This document shows, one piece after another, positions 37,324 to 48,112 of a DNA stretch of 64,000 nucleotides. The stretch lies in the NCBI GenBank assembly GCA_010093485.1, contig MU001492.1:2465122-2529121 (forward strand), in the 5' to 3' direction. The notes under the pieces are model-generated. The model worked only from the letters and a program-made list of their open reading frames with translations, had not been told where the DNA came from and did no database searches. The position numbers were made by a program, and so were the translations under genes. Within the stretch, counting starts at the first letter, position 1. Every line of letters starts with the position of its first letter. This DNA comes from Karstenula rhodostoma CBS 690.94. Lineage: Eukaryota; Ascomycota; Dothideomycetes; Pleosporales; Didymosphaeriaceae.

Positions 37324-38994
37324 CTACCAACGGGCCTGCTGGTTCCTGTAGTTGAAGGTACCCGACGTGCTGCCACCACCGATCTGCGCAGCGACCTTGG
37401 TCGGCTCCTTCCAGTCCATCGGCTTGGATGTTGTATACTCCAGATATTTGACCGTCGGCGGGGTGTACTTCTCCATCTCTCGCGTCTCTGGGTTCCAGAC
37501 GTTGACCGTCTCATTCTGAATGTAGTCCGGACGGACCTTCTCTTCGACGCTGAGGAAGCCTCCAGTCAACCGGTTGAGGAACTTCCCAAAGTCATCCGCC
37601 TTGTTGATTTGGCATTTGCTGCCGCGCGACTGGCAGTGTCCCATCAGTGCAGTGATGCTGTCGAAGTACTTGAGGCAATAAGGACACTTCGCACGAGACA
37701 CGCGGTGATCGACAAGAATATGGTCGCGCAGTTCTGAAACGTAGTTGAAGGATTGCCTGGACATTCACTGTTAGCTTCGGATCATTCGTGAAGGATGGTC
37801 GGGAAGACTCACTCGCACATGAACGGACAGAAATATTTCTCGATGAGGCCGTTGAAGAATCTGTCCGGACTCCACTCCCTCGCCAACGGGTCCCAGAACC
37901 TGGTGTTGAAGATGTTGGCTCCGTGGTCGTGCTCCATCTTCTCGTCTACGGCCTCAATGCTGAACTCCTTCTCTGGGGCCGCTGTGAGCTTTGCTTGCGG
38001 GAACAACTCCTTGGCCGAACGTCCACCCCAGGCTTTTACTTGACTGTGAGATGTTAGTAAATACTCCGCATCACCATTAAAACACCAAAGAGTGGGGTTG
38101 AACGTACCGTCTGGAGCTCTGATTTGGTGCAGCTGAATCTTGCATCGTGTGGCTACCTGAGCTTACCACTGTGTCTGCGTCGGAACCTCCCAATGACATA
38201 CGACCCATACGTGAAGTGATGGTAGACGATCGAGTAGCATCCTTGCCTTGAGCAGATAGAGCAGGCCACGGCTCGGTGTGAGGAACGTCATCCTGGACGG
38301 AATCAGGCTGGATTGCTGGGTGATTGACTGCTTTCGCGTCTTCGTCTTCGTGTTCCAGAACATTCTCGATACCAACGCCGCCCTCGTCCTCATGGTCGAG
38401 GGACGCATCGTACTGTGAGATCTTCTGCATGAAGCGGTTGTGTGCTTCGCCGCCGGCGAGAAGTTTTGCCACCAGATGGCAGTGGACAACATGCCCCATG
38501 AAAGATTGGCCGGAAATAACATCACAATGGCCCTGATTAGATTGAAGAGGTAAGTATGCAGCTGATAGTGACGGCGACATCCAAAAACTCACGAATTCGA
38601 GATGCTCGATTAAGAGCGCAGGGGTTGGGAATATCTCACCACATCCAATGCAGGGCAACTTCTGCTTCACTTTGTGGGCCTGCAATTGTGATTAGCATGG
38701 ATAGACATCTCTATGTCTCTGACAACATACCAACTCAGTGTGCCTCTCGAGCCCCGATCTGCTCTTGAACTCCTCACCACAGAGGCGGCATGCCTTGCCG
38801 TGCTTGTCCGGCGTGAAAGCCTTGTGGCGGGCAAGGTCCTCGTAACTCTCGAAATCGAGATTGCATTTGGAGCAATAATCGTGCTCATCGCTATCCTTCT
38901 TATGGCCGATAAGCTTCTTCTCTGTATCGAAAGACGCTGCGCATCCAGTGAAGGTGCACTTGAAGGCCTTTATGGGCTCTAGAGAGGCAGGCAT
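37324..38994 (-). CDS. C2H2 zinc-finger protein
   Basis: Five exons (38731-38994, 38593-38679, 38108-38532, 37813-38043, 37324-37756) join in frame to 479 residues. The start is Met 38994 (MPASLEPIKAFKCTFTGC); the open frame extends upstream but as hydrophobic leader-like sequence. Fingers or partial fingers are seen at CTFTGCAASFDTEKKLIGH, YCSKCNLDFESYEDLARH, CRLCGEEFKSRSGLERH, CIGCGEIFPTPALLIEH, FMCEQSFNYVSELRDHILVD and CPYCLKYFDSITALMGH. A disordered Asp/Glu/Ser-rich section lies between the N- and C-terminal finger groups. The fungal family with N- and C-terminal finger clusters is known to me only as C2H2 proteins without a defined role; a nucleic-acid-binding role is inference. Confidence 0.88.
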
Positions 38995-39519
38995 GGCGCC
39001 TGTGTTGCCGACAGGCCGGATTGCTTGCGAGTCGTTAGCAGTTGGTGGAAGGGCCGTGATTAAGTTTGGGCTGGAGACGGGAAAGTAGTGGGCTTTCGTA
39101 GTCTGGAGGTATGGGACCCAGGTGAAGGAGAGTGCGAGGCAACAATACAAACAGTAAAAGATTAAGGGCGTTTGTGAGATAGCGAGAGGCTGCAACAATG
39201 TGAGTGAAGCTGGAAGTCGGTGAGCCAAAGGCAAGTCAGGCAAGCGCGTGTCGCACCAGTGGGGAAGGAAGTGCAAACGGATAGAAAGCACGACACGTGC
39301 CAATATAATGTCGGAGCGGGAATTTCTTGGTATGTTTGAAACTGAATCATATGTTCATATTACGGTATTAGGAAAAAATTGTGAATACAATCGGCCTACG
39401 TATTGCCCCTGGGGTAACACTTCTGTCCTAGCGCTGTAGGCCATATACATACACGAAAAGATGCGATGCCAGACTCTAACTGATGTTCGGGATTTGTGCT
39501 GTAATAAGAATACAACAAT
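38995..39519. other. Intergenic between cyanase 3' end and C2H2 start
   Basis: About 525 nt holding the C2H2 promoter and cyanase 3' UTR. Nothing recognised. Confidence 0.4.
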
Positions 39520-40349
39520 CTAAAACCGCGAGTAAGGTAGCCTGTATCATTGTTAGTGTTTGAGACCTTTCCTCGGGTCCAGCTCCTGCTGAAGCGCATT
39601 TGCTTGTGCTTCGGTAACAAGGTCACACTCACCATTTACCCCTCAGAGTGATCACAGCCCATTCGCCCTTCTCATCTGTCTCCTTCTCTATCTTCGTCGA
39701 GAAACTGATAGCAGACATGATTCCATCGCCAAATTTCTCGTTGAGCACTGCTTTGTACGCATACCCGTAGTTCTGAATGACCTCAAAGAGACGGTAAATC
39801 AAGGGCTCCTTGGGCGGCATCTCCATGGTCCTACCGCGGTCGGGGAAACCGGCAAGCTGTGATTCGAGCGTCTCGGCAGGGATATCGAGAACCCGAGAAA
39901 GCTTCTTGATGTCTTCGGGCGAAGCCTGGGCCTGCCCGTAGAATAACGCGGCAACTGCTACTTCATCGCGGCCGAGTTCCTTCGCAATTGCTTCGAAGGA
40001 TAAGTTCTTCTGTTTCTTTGCCTCAAACAAGGTAGGAGAGGATGCGGGAAGGCGGGGTATGAGCGAAGCCTGTCACGATTAGCTTATTCTCAATCCACGA
40101 CTCGTGCAGGATTTGGACAAAGCTTTGGGAATTGCACTGCTGTGGCAAAACAAGGCGTGATAAGTTTTGCCGGGAGGTATTCTCAATACGTACATCGAGC
40201 GTCGCAATTGGGTGACTGGCCATTCTGCTGGATTGGAAGTGTCGAGAACCTATATAGGCTACAGATGGTCGTGCAAAAGCTGAGGTGATGGGGACAAAGG
40301 CACGAGGCGCGAATCGGGTCGAGAGAGCAAGGCGAGGAAGAGATGCCAT
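39520..40349 (-). CDS. cyn1: Cyanate hydratase (cyanase) with N-terminal presequence
   Basis: Exons 40194-40349, 39633-40069 and 39520-39541 give 204 residues. The last exon is 22 nt and supplies the conserved end KWLPYSRF. Residues from 43 on form a normal cyanase: a helix-turn-helix-like start ([34 protein letters not shown]) and the catalytic C-terminal part with Arg and Glu in [11 protein letters not shown] and Ser in [11 protein letters not shown]. The enzyme turns cyanate and bicarbonate into ammonia and carbon dioxide as a decamer. Residues 1-42 ([20 protein letters not shown] and following) are Arg/Ser/Ala-rich with no acidic residue, as in a mitochondrial presequence, and residue 43 is a second Met ([10 protein letters not shown]) that would yield the usual cytosolic length of 162. 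Confidence 0.95.
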
Positions 40350-41089
40350 GATTATCGATAAAAGCCGGCAGTTATATAGCTATCAGAGTTTTATTATATG
40401 GCCCGGGGGTGTTGTGAAGAAGCGGGGATGGCCGAATGAGATCCGAATACCTCCAGCAGTGACCTTTGTAATGGAGTTGTCATACTATGCATGCCGATTT
40501 TTACATACGTCACCAACCAATGGCCCTTGTGCACAAGGAAGCGGCACGTTATCTGGTCCCCCGTGTCAAAAATAGAGGTCGGCCATGAGGCTGCCAGCCT
40601 ATAAGACAACCAAGGTCAATTGGAGGGTTGCGGATGCCAAGATACTGTGTTTCGCAATGTATGTCTACAGCTGGGATCCTCTGCTGTGAGGTCGGCATTC
40701 ACGTTGGCGCGAGAGGCTGTCCAGGTGGTGTTGTTGACCTCAGGGTTCGGGTTCGGAGGCAGCGCGGAGCGGGGCAATTGAGGGGCAGTCCCAGAGAGGA
40801 ACAACTACACGACGTGCCACCACACCAAATCGCGATCAGATACCTGCGTTGTCTCAGGCTCTGTGGCTAATTCAATCTTCGTCCATAGGCTGCACAACCT
40901 CGTTCGTCTGCGACGTGAATTTCCCTGTTTGCATGAATCACGACCCCTGTCCAAGCTGAAGCACGATGACGAAGCGGGGTCTAGTGGATCTTCACCGGCA
41001 CCCCAAGCTTCCTTCAGCTCGCCTTAGCTCCAGTACTCAATTTCACTTTCTTCTTAGATCGCCATTGCAGGAGCTGAGCTTCAGCAATC
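40350..41089. other. Divergent intergenic region cyanase/phospholipase D
   Basis: 740 nt between two start codons facing away from each other; must contain both promoters. No site assigned. Confidence 0.45.
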
Positions 41090-44000
41090 ATGTCGTACAA
41101 CCGCCGCGACGACGACCTGGCTTACGGGGAACACCATGGCCAACAGCAGGAAGGTGAGGAGGGCGAGCGTGGCTTCATCGGTGACATGGGCAGGCGCGTT
41201 TTCGGAGGCCAAAAAGAGGTGAGTACATTCCTGATCCCGCAAAACTGGCTCATTGTGCGTCCCTCATTTTGAGAGACAATCTGTCGATTGGGTTATATGC
41301 CATATCCACCAGTGGCTAGTTCTCCATTGCTAACCGTGGTATAGAGCACCCAACCAGCCTCCTCTGGCGGCGGTGGATTCGGTCTGTTCGATAAGCTTCA
41401 CAGCGCCCTCCACGAAGTTGCATCAGACATCAAGGACAAGGTTTCTGGAAAGGATGACCACCCGGCAGGAAATCAACAGGGTGGTGGTACACAGGGCAAC
41501 TATGGCCAGCAGAGCAACCAAGGCTCCCAAGTTCAACCGGGCGAGGAACACCACAACCAGCATCGCTTCTTGAGCTTCGCGCCAGAACGGCAGGGCAACG
41601 ATATCAAGTGGTAAGCGTCCAGCACATCCGTCAGGAAATGCGTATGCTAATATTCTGCGTCAGGTACGTTGATGGATGTGGTATGTCATTCCAATGCACA
41701 CAGGTTGACTACCCTGACTTCATTTAGGTTACATGTACGCCGTATCCTTAGCAATTGAACGCGCACGCGAGTCGATCTGGATCCTGGACTGGTGGTTGTC
41801 GCCAGAGCTGTACCTCCGACGCCCTCCAGCAAAGAACCAACAGTACCGGGTTGATCGCATGCTACAAGCTGCCGCTCAGCGTGGAGTCAAAGTCAACATC
41901 ATTGTATACAAGGAGGTGACCCAGGCCTTGACCCGTAAGTACTTAAATCCATCATTACCCGACTATCTACACTCTCTTCTCCCTAGGTCCACGGACCCCT
42001 TCACGAAAGGGCTTACGAGAATTGGCCTCGATGTCATCTTTAAATCTTTGGAAGAAACTGAAAAGACGGACCCGCTGATCAAATCTCCTATCACAGTTTC
42101 CTCGGCTCATACAAAGCATGCTTTGGAGGCGCTTCACCCGAATATTGGTGTCTTTAGGCATCCGGATCACTTGCCGGACGCAGCCGTTCTTGGAGGCTCC
42201 TTCATCCAATCGTTACAGAACATGTCCTTCACTCCTGCCAAGTTGGCACAACTGCCCGGAGACAGTCTGAAGGCGATTTACGGAGCACATGATGACACTG
42301 TGCTCTACTGGGCGCACCACGAAAAGCTTTGCCTGATCGATGGTAAGACGGCGTTCATGGGCGGACTGGATCTCTGCTACGGTCGTTGGGATACGAATCA
42401 GCATCCTATCGCCGACGCCCATCCGGGCAACTTAGATCGCATCGTTTTCCCCGGACAGGACTTCAACAATGCTCGCATCTTGGGTTAGTAGCCTCATCTC
42501 CAGTCGAGGTCTGCATGCTAACGCAGTCTTCTTCCAGACTTCCAGGACGTTCCCAACTGGGAGAACAACAAACTCGATCGAACGCAAAGCTCGCGCATGG
42601 GTTGGTCAGATGTGTCCCTCTCATTGGCTGGACCTGCTGTGCAAGATTTGAGGACGCACTTCAGCCAGCGCTGGAACTTTATCTATGATGAGAAATACAG
42701 CAAAAAGGATACCCGTTATGCACGACTTCCAGACACCAGCAGTGGCGCCCAACAAGGCGGCACATACCCTCCCCCACAACAACAGCGGGGCTTCGACGGC
42801 GAAGAGGCCGAAGGAGAGCGCGGGTTCGGTGGTGATGATGAAGGTCAAGAAGGTGAACGTGGTCTATTCGGTCGTGGTGGAGGCGGAGGCGGCGGTATCC
42901 GCGACAAGCTCTACAACCGAGCTCAGCAAGAGTTCGGCCGTTACGGACTCCAAGGGGAAGGACAGAATCAACAACACCAATCACATGCAGAGCATGGCTC
43001 TCAGCGAGGAAGCGCAGACTGCCAGCTCACGCGAAGCTCCGCGAAATGGAGTCATAACATTTCGACCGAGCACTCTATTCAAAATGCTTACTGCGAAGTT
43101 ATCAAGAATAGCAAACACTTCGTGTACATCGAGAACCAGTTCTTCATTACCGCAACCGGCAACGAACAAAAACCGGTCAAAAATCAAGTTGGAGCAGCAA
43201 TCGTCGAGCGTATCATACGAGCTGCTCGCAACGGCGAGAGGTAAGCCACTCGTTGTCTGCGTTGCCTACGACGGATACGATTTTTTCACTTAGAGCATTG
43301 ATGAAGTTTCATGCACTTACATGTTACATAGGTATAAGATGTTCGTTATGATGCCATCTGTGCCTGCATTTGCCGGCGACTTGAAGGCAGACGATGCTCT
43401 CGGTACGCGCGCCATTATGGAATTCCAATACAACTCCATCAATCGCGGCGGACACTCCATCTACGAGGAGATTCAAAAGGCGGGCTTTAACCCCGTAGAC
43501 TACATTCGCTTCTATAATCTGCGAAACTACGATCGCATCAACGCCAGTGGGGTTATGCGTGCCGCAGAAGAGCGCAGTGGGGTGTCTTATGGGCAAGCTA
43601 GCGAGGGCTATGATGCCGCTCACGAGGCTACCCGCGGCGATTTCCAGGGTTCACGTGGGTTCGAGGAGGGAGAGGGTGAGCGTGACTACCAGGCCTACCG
43701 TCCACCTCCGACAGCCGAATATGGAGTCTATGAGATGGACGGCTCCCAGAGCCAAGGTCACGGACAAAGCCAGGGCTACGGTCAGGATTCCGGCTATGGC
43801 TCTCAACATCAGAACAGGCCGGATAACAGACCGGATGAGTACAAGCGAGACGACTACAATAAGTACCAGCAGGCTGCCTCTCAAATTGGTGGTCATCAAG
43901 GGCTGGGCGACGGACGTTGGGACTCTGTCAGTGAGGTGAGTGATAACTGATAACTGATGGTGATGAACCTGATAGTTGACTTCTCACAGTGCTATATGCT

Positions 44001-44815
44001 GGGTGGTGAGGACATCCGCAATGTACCTTGGGAGGGTGGTAAGATGGACGAGATTGATGCCTTCGTCTCGGAAGAGCTGTACGTTCATAGCAAGGTCAGT
44101 ACTCTCCCGACATGATGCTTTGCAAACTAACGTCCAGTAGCTCCTCATTGCGGATGACCAGGTCGTGATCTGCGGATCTGCAAACTTGAACGACCGTTCT
44201 CAGCTTGGTGACCACGACTCCGAGATCGCTGTCATTGTCCGTGATAACGATACCGTCGAATCTTACATGGACGGACGCGAATGGCGTGCGGCTAAATTTG
44301 CTGCTTCTCTACGTCGGCAGATCTTCCGCAAGCATCTTGGTCTGCTCAGGCCACAGAACTCCGAACGTCCAGATGAAAACTTCCAGCCAATTGGTGTGCC
44401 AAACATCTATGACTGGGGCTCAGAGGAAGACCGCCAAGTCGTTGATCCTCTCTCTGAAGATTTCCAGAACCTCTGGAACTGGCGAGCGAAGAAGAACACC
44501 GGTGCTTTCGGCAAGGTCTTCCATCCGGTACCTTCGGATGAAGTTCGGAACTGGAACCAGTACGATGCGTACTACTCTCGCTTCTTTGCCCAGGAGCAGG
44601 GCGACAAGGAGAACAAGAAGCCTAGCTTGTACAAGATTGGACATGTAGTCGCGGAGAACTTCAGCCAGGGCGAACAGGGTGTACGCGAAGTGAAGGAGGT
44701 GCTATCTACAATCAAGGGAACCCTAGTGGAGATGCCACTCTTGTTCCTCAAGGAGGAGGATATCGCGAAGGAGGGTGTCGGCCTGAACGCTTTCACCGAG
44801 GAGCTTTACACCTAA
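41090..44815 (+). CDS. Phospholipase D with low-complexity inserts
   Basis: Nine exons: 41090-41218, 41345-41610, 41664-41680, 41728-41934, 42097-42483, 42538-43240, 43332-43935, 43990-44094 and 44141-44815, giving 1030 residues. Two HKD motifs are present: HHEKLCLIDGKTAFMGGLDL near residue 280 and HSKLLIADDQVVICGSANLN near residue 805, with IENQFFITAT and RFYNLRNYD between them. It hydrolyses phosphatidylcholine to phosphatidic acid. There is no room for PX or PH domains before the first HKD, unlike yeast Spo14, so it belongs to the shorter fungal PLD type. Gly/Gln/Glu-rich segments lie at the N-terminus, between about residues 395 and 465, and again before the second HKD, with recurring EGERG. 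The third coding exon is only 17 nt, and the 162-nt fourth intron is stop-free and a multiple of three. Confidence 0.95.
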
Positions 44816-45256
44816 GCTCTGAAATGAGACGACCGAACGGGATACACATTGCCAGTCTGAACATACCAATGTGTCCTGAATTGATAGTGAGCGTTTGTCA
44901 GTCAACTCAATAAATTCCTGTTCTCTCTATCCACCAACTTATTAATGTTACACGTAATCCCCCGCTTCCCTCTCACACAGCCCCTACCAACGATCGTGTT
45001 TGTGGATATGTTCCACCCAACGTCACACGCGCTACCTTATGTGCCCCTACATTGTTTGCTACCGCCCCAGACTAGGCACCAAACCCACGATCGTTTGCGA
45101 CGCACAACCCACGCCACGTACATCGAGTACAACCCACGCCGTCCCACAACGTAAAGTCGGCTGTACACCTCACGCCGCTAAACCCCAACCAAGCTTCCAA
45201 CTACTCCGAGTTATAGAGTCAAACAACCCCATCGAGACCGTGTTCCAACCCCGAAA
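44816..45256. other. Intergenic after phospholipase D
   Basis: About 440 nt, C-rich in its second half. No gene seen; would hold the promoter of the following hypothetical ORF if that is real. Confidence 0.4.
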
Positions 45257-45826
45257 ATGCTCCACCGCAACCCCCCTCACCCCGCCCCCAACGTCCGCGG
45301 CGAAGACGAAACAGAACTCCAACACCTAATCAACATCATCGAGGGCAAGTCATCCCCCTTTTCCACAAACAACTCTAACACCCCCACAGCCTTGTCATGG
45401 CAGGTCTCCCCGGTTCCGAACAAACACTTCACTGTCCTCCTCGGTCGGCATCCAAAGCCGCCTACCCCGTCGTCCGCCTATATTGCTGCTGTGTACAGTA
45501 TGTCCAAGGGTGGGGCTAAAGCGCTGGAAATAGGGCCTGAAATGGGGGTTAGTAGGAAGGAGGCGTTGAGGAGGTTATTGGAGGTTGTGGAGGGGGAGGT
45601 GGGGAGGGGGGTTTTGAGGGATGGGAGGAAGAAGGGGGAGGCGGTTGTGGGGATGGCAGAGAGACCGATGGTGGGTGGCAGCGGGGCGGCTGGGATAAGG
45701 GGGGAGGGTGTTGGAGAATTGAGGGGGAGGGGCGACGGAGGTGGTGCAGGGGCGAGGATGCGGGGGAGAGAAGATATGGAGCAGAGGGATGGAGGTGCGA
45801 GGAGAGAAGGTGGTGGAGAGCGGTGA
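45257..45826 (+). CDS. Hypothetical protein, low-complexity C-terminus
   Basis: Uninterrupted frame of 189 residues from ATG 45257. The middle reads like real protein (EDETELQHLINIIEG, FTVLLGRHPKPPTPSSAYIA, SKGGAKALEIGPEMGVSRKE, EALRRLLEVVEGEVGRG), with a likely helix; the last 80 residues are Gly/Arg/Glu-rich because the + strand there is almost pure purine. An intron-like GTCATC...CACAG at 45350-45389 could be spliced, but that leads to a frame that stops soon, so read-through is preferred. No family recognised. It converges with the membrane-protein gene 84 nt downstream. Confidence 0.45.
   Translation: MLHRNPPHPAPNVRGEDETELQHLINIIEGKSSPFSTNNSNTPTALSWQVSPVPNKHFTVLLGRHPKPPTPSSAYIAAVYSMSKGGAKALEIGPEMGVSRKEALRRLLEVVEGEVGRGVLRDGRKKGEAVVGMAERPMVGGSGAAGIRGEGVGELRGRGDGGGAGARMRGREDMEQRDGGARREGGGER
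45545..45825. repeat. G-rich polypurine tract
   Basis: About 280 nt of strongly purine-biased + strand, with many GGGG and GGAGG runs. It overlaps the C-terminal half of the hypothetical ORF and abruptly gives way to C/T-rich sequence after about 45890. Confidence 0.85.
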
Positions 45827-45910
45827 ATGCTTGCAGTTGGAGGTCGTTGGTCGGGGTTTCCTATATCATATCCTCCGTCATATAGCCAACACGTGTAACA
45901 AAATCACCCC

Positions 45911-47607
45911 TCAGAACGTACTCCCCTTCGTCAACCTCCTCTTCCACCCTCTCTCCTTCATCTCCCCACTAGCCCCTACCCTCGCAATCCTTGCCTCCCC
46001 CTTTGGCACCACTAACGCGCTAGCCCCCTCACTCAACTTCCTTCGTATCTCCTTCTCCCCTAACACATCGCCCTCCCCTCCCTCCTCAGCAACCTCCTCC
46101 CTCATCACAGCCGCGATGTCGAGTATACTCCGCAGCAGCCCCGGCCGCCTCCCCGTCCTGTACATCCGCGAATGCGTCCGCGTGTCCATCCACATCCCCA
46201 CCATGATGCAGCTCCACACGAAGTTGAAAATCGACACCATGAAGAGGAAGATGTACGAGAAGCCCCACTGGTACGTTTCGCTAGGCTTGCACGAGCCGTA
46301 GGCGTGGATGTAGGATGCGGGGAAGTAGGGGCCTTGGCGGGCGGTGGTAGCACCCGGTGTGAGAGAGTAGTAAGGATATGAGAGCCCTGGGGAAGGAGCA
46401 GAGGGTGGCCCGCGTGGGAGGCCGAAGGTTACTTTGAGAGTGGGTGGGTTGAGGTGGGTGGTTGTGCCGTTGAAGATGAAGATGCTGCTGACGTTGCGTT
46501 GGACGGCATTTGTGCCAATGAAGCCGGGTGGGAGGACGGTGGATTCGAAGTTGGGGCGGCCGGGAAAGACGTTTAGGTAGTACCTTGAATCTGGCGAAGT
46601 GTCAGTCCGGTGTAAGAGGTTGGATATTGGAGGTTGATGGCAGCCTTTGGATCGAGGTGATGAACCATTCCACCTCCCATCCCATCCTGAACTATAATCA
46701 TACTTCGAAGCCACACGAGGGAAGGAAAAGAGTGCTTACAGTTGGCAACAGCTTTCGCCAGTTCGTCATCCCCTGCAACAGACACCAAGTTATCCCTATA
46801 ATCCCCCACCCTCGAACTGTTATGCACAATATACTCGATTCTTCTGACCTCCTTCCACGGCACCAGATTCCTCCCCTCATCCATCACATACGGCTCATAC
46901 GTCGTGATATACCCCGTCATCGCCGCCATCAGCGTCGGAAACGCCAGCACATAAAACGTCGCAATCAGCATGCACAGCATCGCAAGCCATCTCCAAAACC
47001 TGCTCCAACTCCGCTCCCCAAACGCCAGCCACTCCTTGCCCAGCACCCCCAGCGTGTGCAGCGTCGTCGTCTGGAACGCCACGCTCGTGGCCATCTTGTA
47101 GCTCGTGCGGTGCAGCTCCATGTGGTACAGCAGCCACTCGTTGAAGACGACGTAGTTGACCCACGCGAGCAGCATCTGCCCACCACGCCCGACGACAAGG
47201 TCCCACGCGACGTCGATGACTTTGACCTCCGTGAAGGACATGGCGCCGAAGGAGAGGTTGGGCGTGAAGAAGTAGGACGAGTCCATGATGCGCCAGGTTG
47301 CGCCCGAGGCTTCTTTCCACAGGCCGTTAGGATAGCAGTCGCGGCCGGCGAGGTAGGATTGAGATGCTATTTCTGCTAGGGCGGAGAGGAGGACGATGGG
47401 GAGGAGGGCGAGAGGGAGGCTGGATATCACTGCGAAGACGCGCCAGGGGAATTTGGAGGGCTTCCATCTCTTGGTGGCAGGTTTTCGAGGTGTGCTTGGG
47501 GCCCTGGAGCTGTGTGGGGTACTCGAGCATGGCTTCTGCATGGGCAGCATTTCGTAGCTGGTGCCGGAGTACGCGTCGGTTTCCTGCGAGCTAACTCGCG
47601 ACTTCAT
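45911..47607 (-). CDS. Multi-pass membrane protein of unknown function
   Basis: Exons 46740-47607 and 45911-46590 (149-nt intron, phase 1) give 515 residues. The cytosolic N-terminus is basic and Ser/Pro-rich. Predicted spans: FAVISSLPLALLPIVLLSAL (near 60-80), WLAMLCMLIATFYVLAFPTL (near 205-225), and WGFSYIFLFMVSIFNFVWSC (near 400-420). Between spans 1 and 2 lies a conserved-looking block: RDCYPNGLWKEASGATWRIM, FTPNLSFGAMSFTEVKVIDV, WDLVVGRGGQMLLAWVNYVV and FNEWLLYHMELH. The loop between spans 2 and 3 is large, with Asn-glycosylation sites (NSS, NGT) consistent with an outside location. Similar proteins occur widely in filamentous ascomycetes in my recollection, without a defined role. I assign no function. 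Confidence 0.8.
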
Positions 47608-48112
47608 GGTCGTCGCGCGATGCTGCGAGCATGCTCGTCTTGGGGCAATGCGTTGATGTTCCTCGGACCGGAAGATGTAACAAAGTGAGGTTGAGGCGCC
47701 CTGATGTCATTCATGTTGCTTCTCAACTGAAACAGTCCGAGTGGAAGATTGGGGGCCGCCGAGTGAGGCGCAGGGCTCGGCAGATACGACTCCTCCAACA
47801 TCATTCCTTCGGACACGTGCCAGATGACTTCTATTTCAATTGTGAACCCCACCTGCAAGACAGATTGATCCTCGAGATCATTCGTTTAAGGTTTCCTACT
47901 TGATAGTAAATTAGCAAACGAGTCTGTAAAGCGATAGCCTTCACCAACGGTCTCATACAAGCGTTTGCTGCATTCAGAGCAACATGTCGTGTATCTATTC
48001 GCGAACAAAAATCATATTCGAAATGCATCTTGATCAAGGCTTCTTGTCCGAATGGCAGAATTCATAAACACACCTCGTCGCTCTTGTTAGTTCGATCAGC
48101 TGCTAGCAAGTC
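47608..48112. other. Intergenic between decarboxylase 3' end and membrane-protein start
   Basis: About 500 nt; nothing recognised beyond presumed promoter and 3' UTR. Confidence 0.4.
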
